Origin: Dehalococcoidia bacterium | GTDB taxonomy: Bacteria > Chloroflexota > Dehalococcoidia > Dehalococcoidales > CSSed11-197 | Length of the DNA stretch: 20,791 nucleotides | Direction of reading: 5' to 3' | Assembly: GCA_003552785.1 (NCBI GenBank) | Contig: PUOQ01000093.1 | Span: forward strand, 1-20,791 | Shown: positions 13,805 to 20,791 of the stretch, one piece after another | Layout of the letters: every line of letters starts with the position of its first letter | How positions within the stretch are numbered: position 1 is the first letter of the stretch | Program-made: the position numbers and the translations under genes | Notes under the pieces: generated by a model | The model's database searches: none | Seen by the model: the letters and a program-made list of their open reading frames with translations, nothing else | What the model was told of the DNA's origin: nothing

Positions 13805-15043
13805 CTAAAATAGCTCCCCCTGACTTTCATCTATTGCTTTTTTCAGCTCGGCATCAAGTTCAGGTGGCAAGCCGGTAATATCAACGTTTAGAAAGCCCCT
13901 GACAATTGCAGCAGTTGCCTCTTCGTGGGTTAAACCGCGTGCCATAAGGTATTCAACTTCTTCTTCAGCAATTTTTCCGACAGCAGCTTCATGGGAAAGG
14001 TCTACCCCGGCACGGGCTCCCTTGAGTTCGGGTATGGCATGAATCATGCCGCCATTGTTCTCACTCAGTATTAACCCGGAGCATTCCAGGTGACCTTTGA
14101 CTTCAGGTTGAGACCCTTCGATATAACCCCGGGCGATAATGTTGCCACCGGTAGTTATGGCGCGCGAAATGACTTCGGTCTTAGCGCCCACTGCATCCAG
14201 AAACACTTTGGAGCCGGTATCGATATTGGATTCCGGGGTGGCAACAAGTATTGAATTGAACCGGGCGGTAGCCCCTTTACCGACGCATCTGGCTACCGGG
14301 TATGACTGTAAAGAATGTACGGGGTGCATAACAACATAATTGCTCATGAAAAGGCCTTCTTCCTCGATGATGGCCCCGGTACGGGGCCGAACATCAACTT
14401 CTGGATTCCAGGAATGGATCATGGAAAAGGTAACTTTTGCACCCTTCTTTATAAAAAATTCGGTTACCCCAAGGTGTAATCCGGGCTCCCGGCCTTTAGC
14501 AACGGCACATCCGGTAATTATATGTAACTCAGAGCCTTCCTCTGCGATAATTATATTGTGTACATCCTGAATTAGCCTGCTTTTTGACAGATACAAACAA
14601 GCCTGAATGGGATGGATCGATTTTTGTCCCGGGAGGGCACGGATGAAGTAGCCGTCTGCGCTTGACAGCTCAACATGTGCTGTATATTTATCTGCGTCTA
14701 CATCAACTGCTGTCCACAGGTATTCTTCCAGCCAGTCATATTTCTTCAAGGCTTCAGAAGTGGCCATGACTTCAATGCCATCCTGGTCGGCTGAATGGTG
14801 AATCGGGGTGTTGTCTTTCTGGATAAAGGTGCCTGAACGCTGTTCTTTGTCATCCAGAATCATGCCTGCCGAAAGCATTCTTTTCCTGTCATCATCGGTT
14901 AGGACTTTGGTGTCAATATTGACTGGATTGCTGACGATCTCGCTTTCAAACCTGGAAAGGTCTATATCTGAGCCTACGGCTGCTTTTTTTTCAGATGCTG
15001 CTTTGGCTTTTTGGTATCTTTCGGAATTTATTTTATCGGGCAT
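13805..15043 (-). CDS. sufB: SufB-family Fe-S cluster scaffold (SMS/minimal SUF type)
   Basis: This 412-residue protein is the scaffold on which Fe-S clusters are built, working with the SufC ATPase. The C-terminal SufBD core is visible: SRAITTGGNIIARGYIEG, then GHLECSGLIL with a cysteine matching the SufB persulfide/cluster cysteine, and 31 residues later DLSHEAAVGKI whose glutamate matches the second conserved residue. A typical C-terminal tail EEVEYLMARGLTHEEATAAIVRGF follows. It is shorter than SufB of proteobacteria (about 495 residues) and no sufD is present, as in the two-gene SMS systems of anaerobes and archaea. I chose ATG 15041-15043, which follows AGGAG at 8 nt; a GTG at 15052 is too close to that site. 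It overlaps the sufC stop by 16 bp, so the two are coupled. Confidence 0.93.
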   Translation of the reverse strand: MPDKINSERYQKAKAASEKKAAVGSDIDLSRFESEIVSNPVNIDTKVLTDDDRKRMLSAGMILDDKEQRSGTFIQKDNTPIHHSADQDGIEVMATSEALKKYDWLEEYLWTAVDVDADKYTAHVELSSADGYFIRALPGQKSIHPIQACLYLSKSRLIQDVHNIIIAEEGSELHIITGCAVAKGREPGLHLGVTEFFIKKGAKVTFSMIHSWNPEVDVRPRTGAIIEEEGLFMSNYVVMHPVHSLQSYPVARCVGKGATARFNSILVATPESNIDTGSKVFLDAVGAKTEVISRAITTGGNIIARGYIEGSQPEVKGHLECSGLILSENNGGMIHAIPELKGARAGVDLSHEAAVGKIAEEEVEYLMARGLTHEEATAAIVRGFLNVDITGLPPELDAELKKAIDESQGELF

Positions 15044-15783
15044 GAGGCACACTCCTGGTATCCTTTTTTCTTGATATTGTCCAGAATATCCAGCGGGGAA
15101 GAGCCACAGCTTATTATCTTGCCGTCATAGAGAACATAACCTTTTGCTGCATTGACATAATCCAGGATATGCCCTGTGTGCGAAATAATCAGCCCGCCAC
15201 GAGAGCGCTGATGAATTGGGCAGCCTTTTTGAAGAAGCTCGTTAATGAGGGAGCCAATCAGGGCTATGTTTTCCAGGTCCACCCCGCTTTCAGGTTCATC
15301 CAGCAAAACCAGTTGAGGGTTTTGTGCCAGCAACTGCAATAATTCGGAACGCTTGGTTTCTCCTCCTGAGAACCCTACGTTTATATCGCGCGACAGGAAC
15401 CGGGTCATATCAGCTTTTTTTGCCAGCTGCTCGACATCCTCCGAACGGTTTCTTGCCTTCAGGCACGCCTGCACCATTTCAGCAGTTTTTACCCCTTTTA
15501 CTACAGGCGGCCTTTGAAACGCTATGCCTATGCCCAGCCTGGCACGCTCATCCACCGAGGCGCTGGTGATGTCCTTGCCATTAAAAAAGATTCTACCCCT
15601 ATTAACTCTATAACGGGGAAAACCCATAATTGCCATCATCAAAGTGGTTTTACCGCTACCGTTTGGCCCGAATATGACATTGGTCTCGCCAGATTTGATG
15701 GTCAGGTTGATGCCCTGGAGGATTTCTTTGCCTTCTACCGAAACAGCCAGATCGTTAATTTCTAAAAGATTTGTTGTATCCAT
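15028..15783 (-). CDS. sufC: SufC-family ABC ATPase (Fe-S cluster assembly)
   Basis: This 251-residue soluble ABC ATPase powers cluster assembly on SufB. Motifs: Walker A GPNGSGKT (39-46), Q-loop AFQRPP, signature FSGGETKRSE (138-147), Walker B LVLLDEPESG (158-167) and H-loop IISHTGH (H202). The SufC-type signature FSGGE-KR-E separates it from transport ABC proteins. The insertion QKGCPIHQRSRGG before the H-loop and a C-terminal ECASC pair (C245, C248) are additions relative to E. coli SufC. The ATG at 15781-15783 follows AAGGAGG at 6 nt, better than the far upstream start. It is the first gene of the sufCB unit and has its own promoter (15826-15854). No cysteine desulfurase or IscR-type regulator is in the window. 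Confidence 0.95.
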   Translation of the reverse strand: MDTTNLLEINDLAVSVEGKEILQGINLTIKSGETNVIFGPNGSGKTTLMMAIMGFPRYRVNRGRIFFNGKDITSASVDERARLGIGIAFQRPPVVKGVKTAEMVQACLKARNRSEDVEQLAKKADMTRFLSRDINVGFSGGETKRSELLQLLAQNPQLVLLDEPESGVDLENIALIGSLINELLQKGCPIHQRSRGGLIISHTGHILDYVNAAKGYVLYDGKIISCGSSPLDILDNIKKKGYQECASCPIK

Positions 15784-15825
15784 GCAATGCCTCCTTACAG
15801 GCGGTATTTTAAATATAGTGATCAA

Positions 15826-15854
15826 ATTATAACATTAACATATTATTAAACCAA
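15826..15854 (-). promoter_or_regulatory. Promoter of the sufCB unit
   Basis: On the minus strand TTGGTT (15849-15854), a 17-bp spacer and a perfect TATAAT (15826-15831) lie about 43 bp before the sufC ATG. No clear IscR- or Fur-like site is visible next to it. Confidence 0.55.
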
Positions 15855-15980
15855 TTTATCAATTATAAAAAGCCTGGCTTAGAGGTTAAAATTGTTCAAA
15901 AGAATGTTTCTGGCTTTAGTGTTTTTTGTGTTAAAATGGCCATCCATTATTAATGCGATTATTGTGAGGTAAAAATTAAT

Positions 15981-17528
15981 ATGATGGAAAAAATTGAAGA
16001 GCTTACAGATAAACGCCGGGTTGTTGCTTCCGGTGGCGGCCAGGAGCAAATCAAGAAACAGCACGACAAAGGCAAGCTTACCGCCCGGGAGAGGCTCGAC
16101 CTGCTTCTGGATAAAAACAGCTTTAATGAAATGGGTACTTACCGGGAGCATGGATGCAAAGATTTTGGAGTTGAAAAAAAGATACACCCCGGTGACAGTG
16201 TAGTAACCGGACATGGTCTTATCGACGGGCGGAAAGTTTTTGTATTTGCACAGGATTTCACAGTGTTTGGCGGCTCTTTGTCTTTAGTCGCCGGTGAAAA
16301 AATTGTAAGAATAATGGATTTAGCATATCAGAATGGAGCTCCTGTGATAGGGCTTCTTGACAGCGGAGGGGCACGGATTCGAGAAGGGGTGGATAGCCTG
16401 GTGGGTTATGGAGAAATATTTACACGCAATACGCTGTATTCGGGTGTTATACCACAAATTTCGGTGGTAATGGGGCCATGTGCCGGAGGAGCAGTTTACT
16501 CTCCGGCTATTACCGATTTTGTTTTTATGGTTAAGGGCACTGCCCAGATGTTTATTACTGGCCCACAGGTAATAAAAGCTGTAACCGGAGAAGAGGTTAG
16601 CCTGGAAGCGTTGGGGGGAGCAGAGACGCATTCCAAAGAAAGCGGAAATTGTCATTTTGTAGCCGCAGATGATCAGGAGTGTCTTAAAATGGTGCGGCGA
16701 TTGCTTTCTTTTCTTCCGGCAAGCAACAGGGAAGTGCCATGTGGTTCATGGCTGGAAGGAGCTGAAAAAGAATTACTGGCAGATGAAATACTTGAAATTG
16801 TACCTGAAGAACCCAATCGTGGCTACGATATGAAAAAGATTGCTTCTATGTTGGTGGATGAAGGGGATTACCTGGAGGTGCAGGAGAAGTTCGCCCCCAA
16901 TTTGATCACTGCCTTTGCTCGGCTTGGCGGAAAGGTGGTTGGCTTGCTGGCTCAGCAACCGGCTTATCTTGCCGGAGTTATCGATTGTGACGCTTCCGAC
17001 AAAGGAGCCAGGTTTGTGCGGTTCTGTGATGCCTTTAATATTCCTATTGTTACCCTGGTGGATGTGCCTGGTTATATGCCGGGAAAAGATGAAGAATATA
17101 AGGGCATTATACGTCATGGTGCCAAGCTGTTGTATGCCTATGCAGAAGCTACAGTGCCAAAAGTAAGCGTTATCATTCGAAAAGCTTATGGTGGCGCTTA
17201 TATCGTGATGAGCTCAAATAGCTTGCGAGGGGACGTTAATTTTGCATGGCCTTCTGCAGAGATAGCAGTGATGGGGCCCGATGGAGCAGTTAACATAATA
17301 TATCGGAAAGAAATAGAAGCGGCTACTGATCCAGCGCAGGAGAAAAAGCGGCTGGTTGAAGAATACCGGAATAAATTTGCCAATCCTTATGTGGCTGCAT
17401 CAAAAGGATACATTGATGACGTCATTGACCCAAGAGAGACTCGCAGAAAAATTATTGCTGCGCTTATGATGCTTGAGAAAAAAGCAGTAAAAAACCCGGC
17501 TAAAAAGCACGGCAATATACCGCTGTAA
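15981..17528 (+). CDS. Acyl-CoA carboxylase carboxyltransferase (beta) subunit, propionyl/methylmalonyl-CoA type
   Basis: This 515-residue protein transfers CO2 between carboxybiotin and an acyl-CoA, in propionyl-CoA carboxylase or in methylmalonyl-CoA decarboxylase-type complexes. The two crotonase-like halves are clear: LLDSGGARIREGVDSL (126-140) and GPCAGGAVYSPAITDF (166-180) in the first, FVRFCDAFNIPIVTLVDVPG (345-364) and KAYGGAYIVMSS (401-412) in the second. The GGA and YGGAY turns supply the oxyanion holes. The aspartate in LRGDVNFAWP (D418) appears to occupy the place of the S. coelicolor PccB residue D422 linked to propionyl-CoA preference; this is a motif-level alignment. GAGGT precedes the ATG by about 10 nt; a second ATG follows directly. 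It is divergent from sufC. No biotin carboxylase or biotin carrier gene is beside it. Confidence 0.92.
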   Translation: MMEKIEELTDKRRVVASGGGQEQIKKQHDKGKLTARERLDLLLDKNSFNEMGTYREHGCKDFGVEKKIHPGDSVVTGHGLIDGRKVFVFAQDFTVFGGSLSLVAGEKIVRIMDLAYQNGAPVIGLLDSGGARIREGVDSLVGYGEIFTRNTLYSGVIPQISVVMGPCAGGAVYSPAITDFVFMVKGTAQMFITGPQVIKAVTGEEVSLEALGGAETHSKESGNCHFVAADDQECLKMVRRLLSFLPASNREVPCGSWLEGAEKELLADEILEIVPEEPNRGYDMKKIASMLVDEGDYLEVQEKFAPNLITAFARLGGKVVGLLAQQPAYLAGVIDCDASDKGARFVRFCDAFNIPIVTLVDVPGYMPGKDEEYKGIIRHGAKLLYAYAEATVPKVSVIIRKAYGGAYIVMSSNSLRGDVNFAWPSAEIAVMGPDGAVNIIYRKEIEAATDPAQEKKRLVEEYRNKFANPYVAASKGYIDDVIDPRETRRKIIAALMMLEKKAVKNPAKKHGNIPL

Positions 17529-17556
17529 CCACCACGAATTGTTATACCGGAAGCAA

Positions 17557-18648
17557 TTAAACGTTTGCAGCGGTTTCAAATTCCAGTGAAAGGGAGTTAA
17601 ACAGCTCTTTGACGGAAACAATCCTGTTGGTGAGGTGTGCGTTGGCACCGGCAAAGGCAAATCCTTTTGCCATAAAACCTTTCTTTGCATTGGTCAGAGC
17701 CTGACATATGCAATAAGGAGAAATTTTAAAATCACAGGTCTTTAGGCATTTCCACGGACAGGAAACTGGCCTTGAAATCTTGTTGGAAACCATTTCCAGA
17801 AACTTATTCATAATAGCTCTTCCCGGTAAACCTACCGGGCTGTTGATTATTACCAGATCTTCTTTTTTACACTCTATAAAAGCCTGCTTGAAGTCGGGCG
17901 ATGCGTCGCACTCTTCTGTTGTTACAAAGCGAGTAGCCATCTGTACACCACTGGCGCCCATTTTTAGATACTCTAAAACATCAGCCCCGGTATAAATACC
18001 ACCTGCAACAATAACCGGTACTTCACGGCCAAATTGTTCTTGAAATGGTTCTATGGCCTGTAATACCCCGGGTAATAAGCTGGCCAGTGAATAACCTGGA
18101 TCATCAAGCTGTTCTATTTTGAAGCCAAGGTGTCCGCCGGCGAGTGGCCCCTCAACTATAACCGCATCTGGAATGCGGTTATAGTGCTGTGCCCAGTACT
18201 TGAAAATTAATTGTGTTGCTCTGGCTGAGGATACAATGGGTATAGCATAGGTCCCCCTTTTCCCAGGTTCAGGTTCGGGTATGAGTTCGGGTGCTCTCAA
18301 AGGTAAACCAGCACCCATTATGACGATGTCGGCGCCTTCTTCAACCGAAGCAGTGACCAGGTCTTCAAAATCGGAAAGGGCTACCATGGTGTTTACACCT
18401 ATAACTCCGCTGGTTAATTGTTTCGCTTTGCGGATTTCTGAGCGGAGAGCTCGCTGATTGGCACCTTTAAAGTTACGCTTGAAGTCCGGTTCAAGCATGC
18501 CTATTGCTGCAGCCGATATAACTCCGATTCCGCCTTCTTGTGCCACGGCCGAAGATAGCCCTGAAAGTGAAATGCCCACTCCCATTCCGCCCTGGATTAC
18601 TGGATATTTTGTTGAAATTTGTCCAATTTTTAAGCCTGGTAATTTCAT
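17557..18648 (-). CDS. Nitronate monooxygenase-like FMN protein with C-terminal cysteine cluster
   Basis: This 363-residue TIM-barrel flavoprotein belongs to the nitronate monooxygenase/2-nitropropane dioxygenase superfamily, which also contains FabK enoyl-ACP reductases. Visible FMN-binding features: YPVIQGGMGVGIS (15-27), VIGVNTMVA (82-90), VEGPLAGGHLGF (165-176) with the family histidine, PVIVAGGIYTGADV (211-224) and GVQMATRF (234-241). Near the C-terminus is a cysteine cluster C297-x3-C301-x3-C305-x7-C313-x-C315, which could bind an Fe-S cluster or another metal; such a motif appears in homologues from anaerobes as I recall. It is the last gene of the leftward fabD-hydratase-dehydrogenase set and converges on the carboxyltransferase gene. 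The context favours a role in acyl-CoA or lipid reduction over nitronate oxidation, but this is inferred. Confidence 0.85.
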   Translation of the reverse strand: MKLPGLKIGQISTKYPVIQGGMGVGISLSGLSSAVAQEGGIGVISAAAIGMLEPDFKRNFKGANQRALRSEIRKAKQLTSGVIGVNTMVALSDFEDLVTASVEEGADIVIMGAGLPLRAPELIPEPEPGKRGTYAIPIVSSARATQLIFKYWAQHYNRIPDAVIVEGPLAGGHLGFKIEQLDDPGYSLASLLPGVLQAIEPFQEQFGREVPVIVAGGIYTGADVLEYLKMGASGVQMATRFVTTEECDASPDFKQAFIECKKEDLVIINSPVGLPGRAIMNKFLEMVSNKISRPVSCPWKCLKTCDFKISPYCICQALTNAKKGFMAKGFAFAGANAHLTNRIVSVKELFNSLSLEFETAANV

Positions 18649-18674
18649 ATAATGTTCATCCTCCCCCCAAAAGA

Positions 18675-19520
18675 TTAATAACGATAAAAACCTTCACCGG
18701 TTTTTCGTCCAAGCTTTCCTTCTGCAACCATCTGTTTAAGGATTGCAGGCGGTGAAAAGTGGGGTGCATCAAGCTGTTCTTTCATGGACTCAGCTATGTA
18801 GCAAGAAGTGTCAAGGCCGATAAAATCGGCCAGTTTAAACGGGCCCATGGGGTGGTTCAGGCCCAGAGTTATAGCCTTGTCGATGTCTTCAGTGCTGACA
18901 CCTATTTCATGCAGGCGCATGGCCTCGGACAAAAATGCGAGCAACAACCGGTTGACAATAAATCCCGGCGTATCAGGGGCTATTACTACCTTTTTGCCCA
19001 GAGATTCAACAAAATCACTGGACACCTGCAGGGTTTCAGGGCTTGTATGTTCAGTCTTTATAATTTCAACCAGCTTCATAAGATTAACCGGATTGAAAAA
19101 ATGGATGCCAACAATTTTTTCCGGCCGGTTGGCCAATGATCCGATTTCGGTAACTGGAAGGCACGATGTATTGGTGGCCAGAATAGTATGAGCGGGGCAG
19201 ATATGGTCAAGTGATTTAAACAAACTCTTTTTGGCTTCAAGATTCTCAGGTATCGCTTCTATTATCAGGTCGCAATTTTTAAAGTCTGAGATTTGGGTGA
19301 TGCCGGTGAGTTTTTCGGGTAAATTATCCAGTATTTCTTCAGGGAAACGTTTAATCCTGGTCAAGCGCTTAAGAGTAGACTTTAATGACTCAAGTCCTGT
19401 ATAGAGAATTTCTTCATTCTTTTCAGAAACAGTTACCTGATAGCCGGCGCCAAGGCATATTTCAGCAATGCCCCGCCCCATAATACCAAGCCCTGTTATA
19501 CCGATTCTGTTAATACCCAT
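18675..19520 (-). CDS. 3-hydroxyacyl-CoA (3-hydroxybutyryl-CoA) dehydrogenase
   Basis: This enzyme interconverts 3-hydroxyacyl-CoA and 3-oxoacyl-CoA with NAD(P). With the start ATG at 19518-19520 it has 281 residues, the usual size of single-domain Hbd/PaaH enzymes. The Rossmann loop GLGIMGRG is at 10-17. The C-terminal domain begins after IHFFNPVNLMKLVEI. Catalytic residues are placed as H140, E152 and N190 (DTPGFIVNRL). GLNHPMGPFKLADFIGLD is the family signature near 220-237. A longer frame starting at 19595 would overlap the hydratase gene and add an unmatched 25-residue tail, so I reject it. The gene lies 16 bp after the hydratase and 26 bp before the flavoprotein, so co-transcription is likely. 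Confidence 0.94.
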   Translation of the reverse strand: MGINRIGITGLGIMGRGIAEICLGAGYQVTVSEKNEEILYTGLESLKSTLKRLTRIKRFPEEILDNLPEKLTGITQISDFKNCDLIIEAIPENLEAKKSLFKSLDHICPAHTILATNTSCLPVTEIGSLANRPEKIVGIHFFNPVNLMKLVEIIKTEHTSPETLQVSSDFVESLGKKVVIAPDTPGFIVNRLLLAFLSEAMRLHEIGVSTEDIDKAITLGLNHPMGPFKLADFIGLDTSCYIAESMKEQLDAPHFSPPAILKQMVAEGKLGRKTGEGFYRY

Positions 19521-19536
19521 AATATCTTTTTTTACC

Positions 19537-20307
19537 TTACCTGCATCTGAATTCGGGCTTTCGTTTTTCAAGCATCGCCTGACAGCCCTCGTCAAAATCT
19601 CTGGACGCAGTTAGCATTTCGAACAGTGATTTTTCCAGCCTCAGGCCGCTGTCAAGTGATAGATTGAAGCCCTGAACCATGGCCTGTTTGGCCGCTCGAA
19701 CCGCAAGTGGAGCCGGCCTGGTGATTTTTTGCGCCATTTCCACGGCTGCTTCCATTACTTTATCCGGCTCTACCACTTTGTTAACCAGGCCGATGCGGTA
19801 TGCTTCGGCTGCATCAATTGGTTTTCCAGTGAGAAGCATTTCTGCTGCTTTAGCCTGTGGAATAAGGCGCATCAGCCTTTGAGTGCCACCCCAGCCGGGT
19901 ATAATACCCAGGTTGACTTCTGGCAGGCCCATAAAGGCTTTCTCGGAGGCGATGCGTATATCGCATGCCATGGCCAGTTCCAGGCCACCACCCAGTGCTG
20001 CACCGTTTATGGCGGCAATCAATGGCTTCCAGAGGTTCAGGCCCCGCATAATTGTAGGTGGCTGGGCGTTGCCGCTGCCTTTTTCACTCTTCATTTTGGG
20101 AAGCATACTTTTAACATCAGCTCCAATAGAAAAAGCCCTCTGACCGGAGCCGGTTATTATGCCTACTTCAAGAGTATCATCGTTTTTAAAATCCAGGAAT
20201 GCCCTGCTTAAAGATTCCAGTAATTCCGGGTCGATAGCATTCATGGCTTCCGGGCGGTTTAGCGTAAATATTGCTATTTTGTCTTGCTTTTCGTAGTTTA
20301 GTATCAT
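19537..20307 (-). CDS. Enoyl-CoA hydratase/isomerase (crotonase family)
   Basis: This 256-residue crotonase-fold enzyme adds water to trans-2-enoyl-CoA. The oxyanion-hole segments are AFSIGADVKSM (58-68) and NGAALGGGLELAMACD (101-116). Both catalytic glutamates are present: E110 (in LELAM) and E130 (in LPEVNLGIIPGWGGTQRL). This favours true hydratase activity over isomerase or dehalogenase activity. A short polar insert (KMKSEKGSGNAQPP, about 71-84) lies between the two, a region that varies in length and shapes the acyl pocket. It partners with the downstream hydroxyacyl-CoA dehydrogenase, giving two consecutive beta-oxidation (or reverse) steps. It starts 12 bp after fabD stops and has a poor ribosome site, suggesting coupling. 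Confidence 0.94.
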   Translation of the reverse strand: MILNYEKQDKIAIFTLNRPEAMNAIDPELLESLSRAFLDFKNDDTLEVGIITGSGQRAFSIGADVKSMLPKMKSEKGSGNAQPPTIMRGLNLWKPLIAAINGAALGGGLELAMACDIRIASEKAFMGLPEVNLGIIPGWGGTQRLMRLIPQAKAAEMLLTGKPIDAAEAYRIGLVNKVVEPDKVMEAAVEMAQKITRPAPLAVRAAKQAMVQGFNLSLDSGLRLEKSLFEMLTASRDFDEGCQAMLEKRKPEFRCR

Positions 20308-20319
20308 CTTAATTCAGGT

Positions 20320-20791
20320 TTAGTTCCAATCCTTTCTCATATTAGTCGAATCACCTGCGTTAAAAAGGTTTGCTTGTGTAATTATTCTTTTAATAAGACC
20401 GGTCAATACATGCCCCGGGCCAAACTCGAAAAAGGTATTGACGCCTTCTTTGTGCATATACTCCACCGATTTTTGCCACAAAACAGGTTTTAAAAGCTGT
20501 ATTTCAAGCTCGTGTTTTATTTCAGCTGGAGTTGAAAGTGGAGCACCTGAGGCATTGCCCACGACAGGTGGTTCGGGCTCGTTATAATCAATAGCGTCAA
20601 GTGCTTGTTTCAAGCTGCTGGCTGCAGGCTCCATCAATATTGAGTGAAACGCACCGCTAACCTTAAGAGGAATAACTTTCCGCACTCCTTTGCTACGCGC
20701 GATTTCCGAGGCTTTATCCAGGTTTTCTTTCAGGCCGCTTATAACAATCTGGTGGGGAGAATTTATATTGGAAATCTGTGTACCGCTTGAA
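20320..20791 (-). CDS. fabD: Malonyl-CoA:ACP transacylase, C-terminal part
   Basis: The frame is open to the right edge and gives the C-terminal about 156 residues of FabD, which loads malonyl groups onto acyl carrier protein in fatty-acid synthesis. Visible are NINSPHQIVISG, IPLKVSGAFHSILM with the catalytic histidine (AFHS), and NTFFEFGPGHVLTGLIKRI, all FabD landmarks. The GHSLG nucleophile region lies outside the window. The frame ends normally. It is the first gene visible of the leftward set with hydratase, dehydrogenase and flavoprotein genes. This is a mix of a fatty-acid synthesis gene with beta-oxidation-like genes. Confidence 0.92.
   Translation of the reverse strand, partial: SSGTQISNINSPHQIVISGLKENLDKASEIARSKGVRKVIPLKVSGAFHSILMEPAASSLKQALDAIDYNEPEPPVVGNASGAPLSTPAEIKHELEIQLLKPVLWQKSVEYMHKEGVNTFFEFGPGHVLTGLIKRIITQANLFNAGDSTNMRKDWN

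Noticed and set aside
15043..15052. GTG start for sufB
   Set aside because: It is one base from the AGGAG ribosome site. The ATG at 15041-15043 has correct spacing.
18675..19595. Longer start for the hydroxyacyl-CoA dehydrogenase
   Set aside because: It would add 25 residues with no family match ahead of the Rossmann motif and overlap the hydratase gene. The ATG at 19518-19520 gives the usual family length.
1..20791. CRISPR array, toxin-antitoxin pair or known defence operon
   Set aside because: No regularly spaced repeats, Cas-like proteins, toxin/antitoxin pairs or restriction-modification genes were recognised on either strand.

Overview
The window reads as the chromosome of an anaerobic or microaerophilic bacterium of moderate GC. 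The best guess is a member of the Chloroflexota close to Dehalococcoidia. This is inferred from the combination of a two-gene sufC-sufB (SMS-type) Fe-S assembly unit, a tandem pair of PAC2-family genes, a two-ribbon zinc protein next to an RhlE-like helicase, and an anaerobe-type nitronate monooxygenase homologue. No rRNA or intact marker tRNA is present, so the placement is tentative.

The left part (about 1-4860) looks accessory. It holds the 5' part of an IS3-family insertion sequence running off the left edge, then a DUF6933-like protein, a TPR protein, a GNAT acetyltransferase and a DUF7309/DUF6930-like protein. These are single genes with their own signals and wide spacing. A mostly non-coding stretch (4146-5212) follows. 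It carries a bidirectional terminator, several inverted repeats and the 5' half of a tRNA-Lys(CUU) gene that stops in the anticodon stem, which looks like a scar of integration or deletion.

The middle part (5213-11163) has an RhlE-like DEAD-box helicase with a two-ribbon zinc protein upstream on the same strand, as expected of a cold-stress or RNA-handling unit. The zinc-protein start codon and part of its Shine-Dalgarno sequence lie in one arm of a perfect 12-bp inverted repeat, and further nested inverted repeats lie between the two genes. A DUF1295 membrane enzyme, a two-domain lipoprotein of unknown role and a J-domain protein without a zinc finger follow.

The right part (11369-20791) looks like core metabolism. 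It has two overlapping PAC2-family genes, an unrecognised 113-residue protein with a strong predicted promoter, and sufC-sufB with overlapping reading frames. Divergent from sufC is an acyl-CoA carboxylase carboxyltransferase subunit of the propionyl/methylmalonyl-CoA type. Convergent with that gene is a leftward set: fabD (partial), enoyl-CoA hydratase, 3-hydroxyacyl-CoA dehydrogenase and a nitronate monooxygenase-like flavoprotein. The right end therefore concerns acyl-CoA and fatty-acid chemistry, next to Fe-S cluster assembly.

No CRISPR array, prophage module or recognisable defence system was seen. The most interesting signals are the hairpin over the zinc-protein start, the truncated tRNA-Lys at the edge of the accessory segment, the nested 44-bp dyad behind sufB, and the PAC2 pair.
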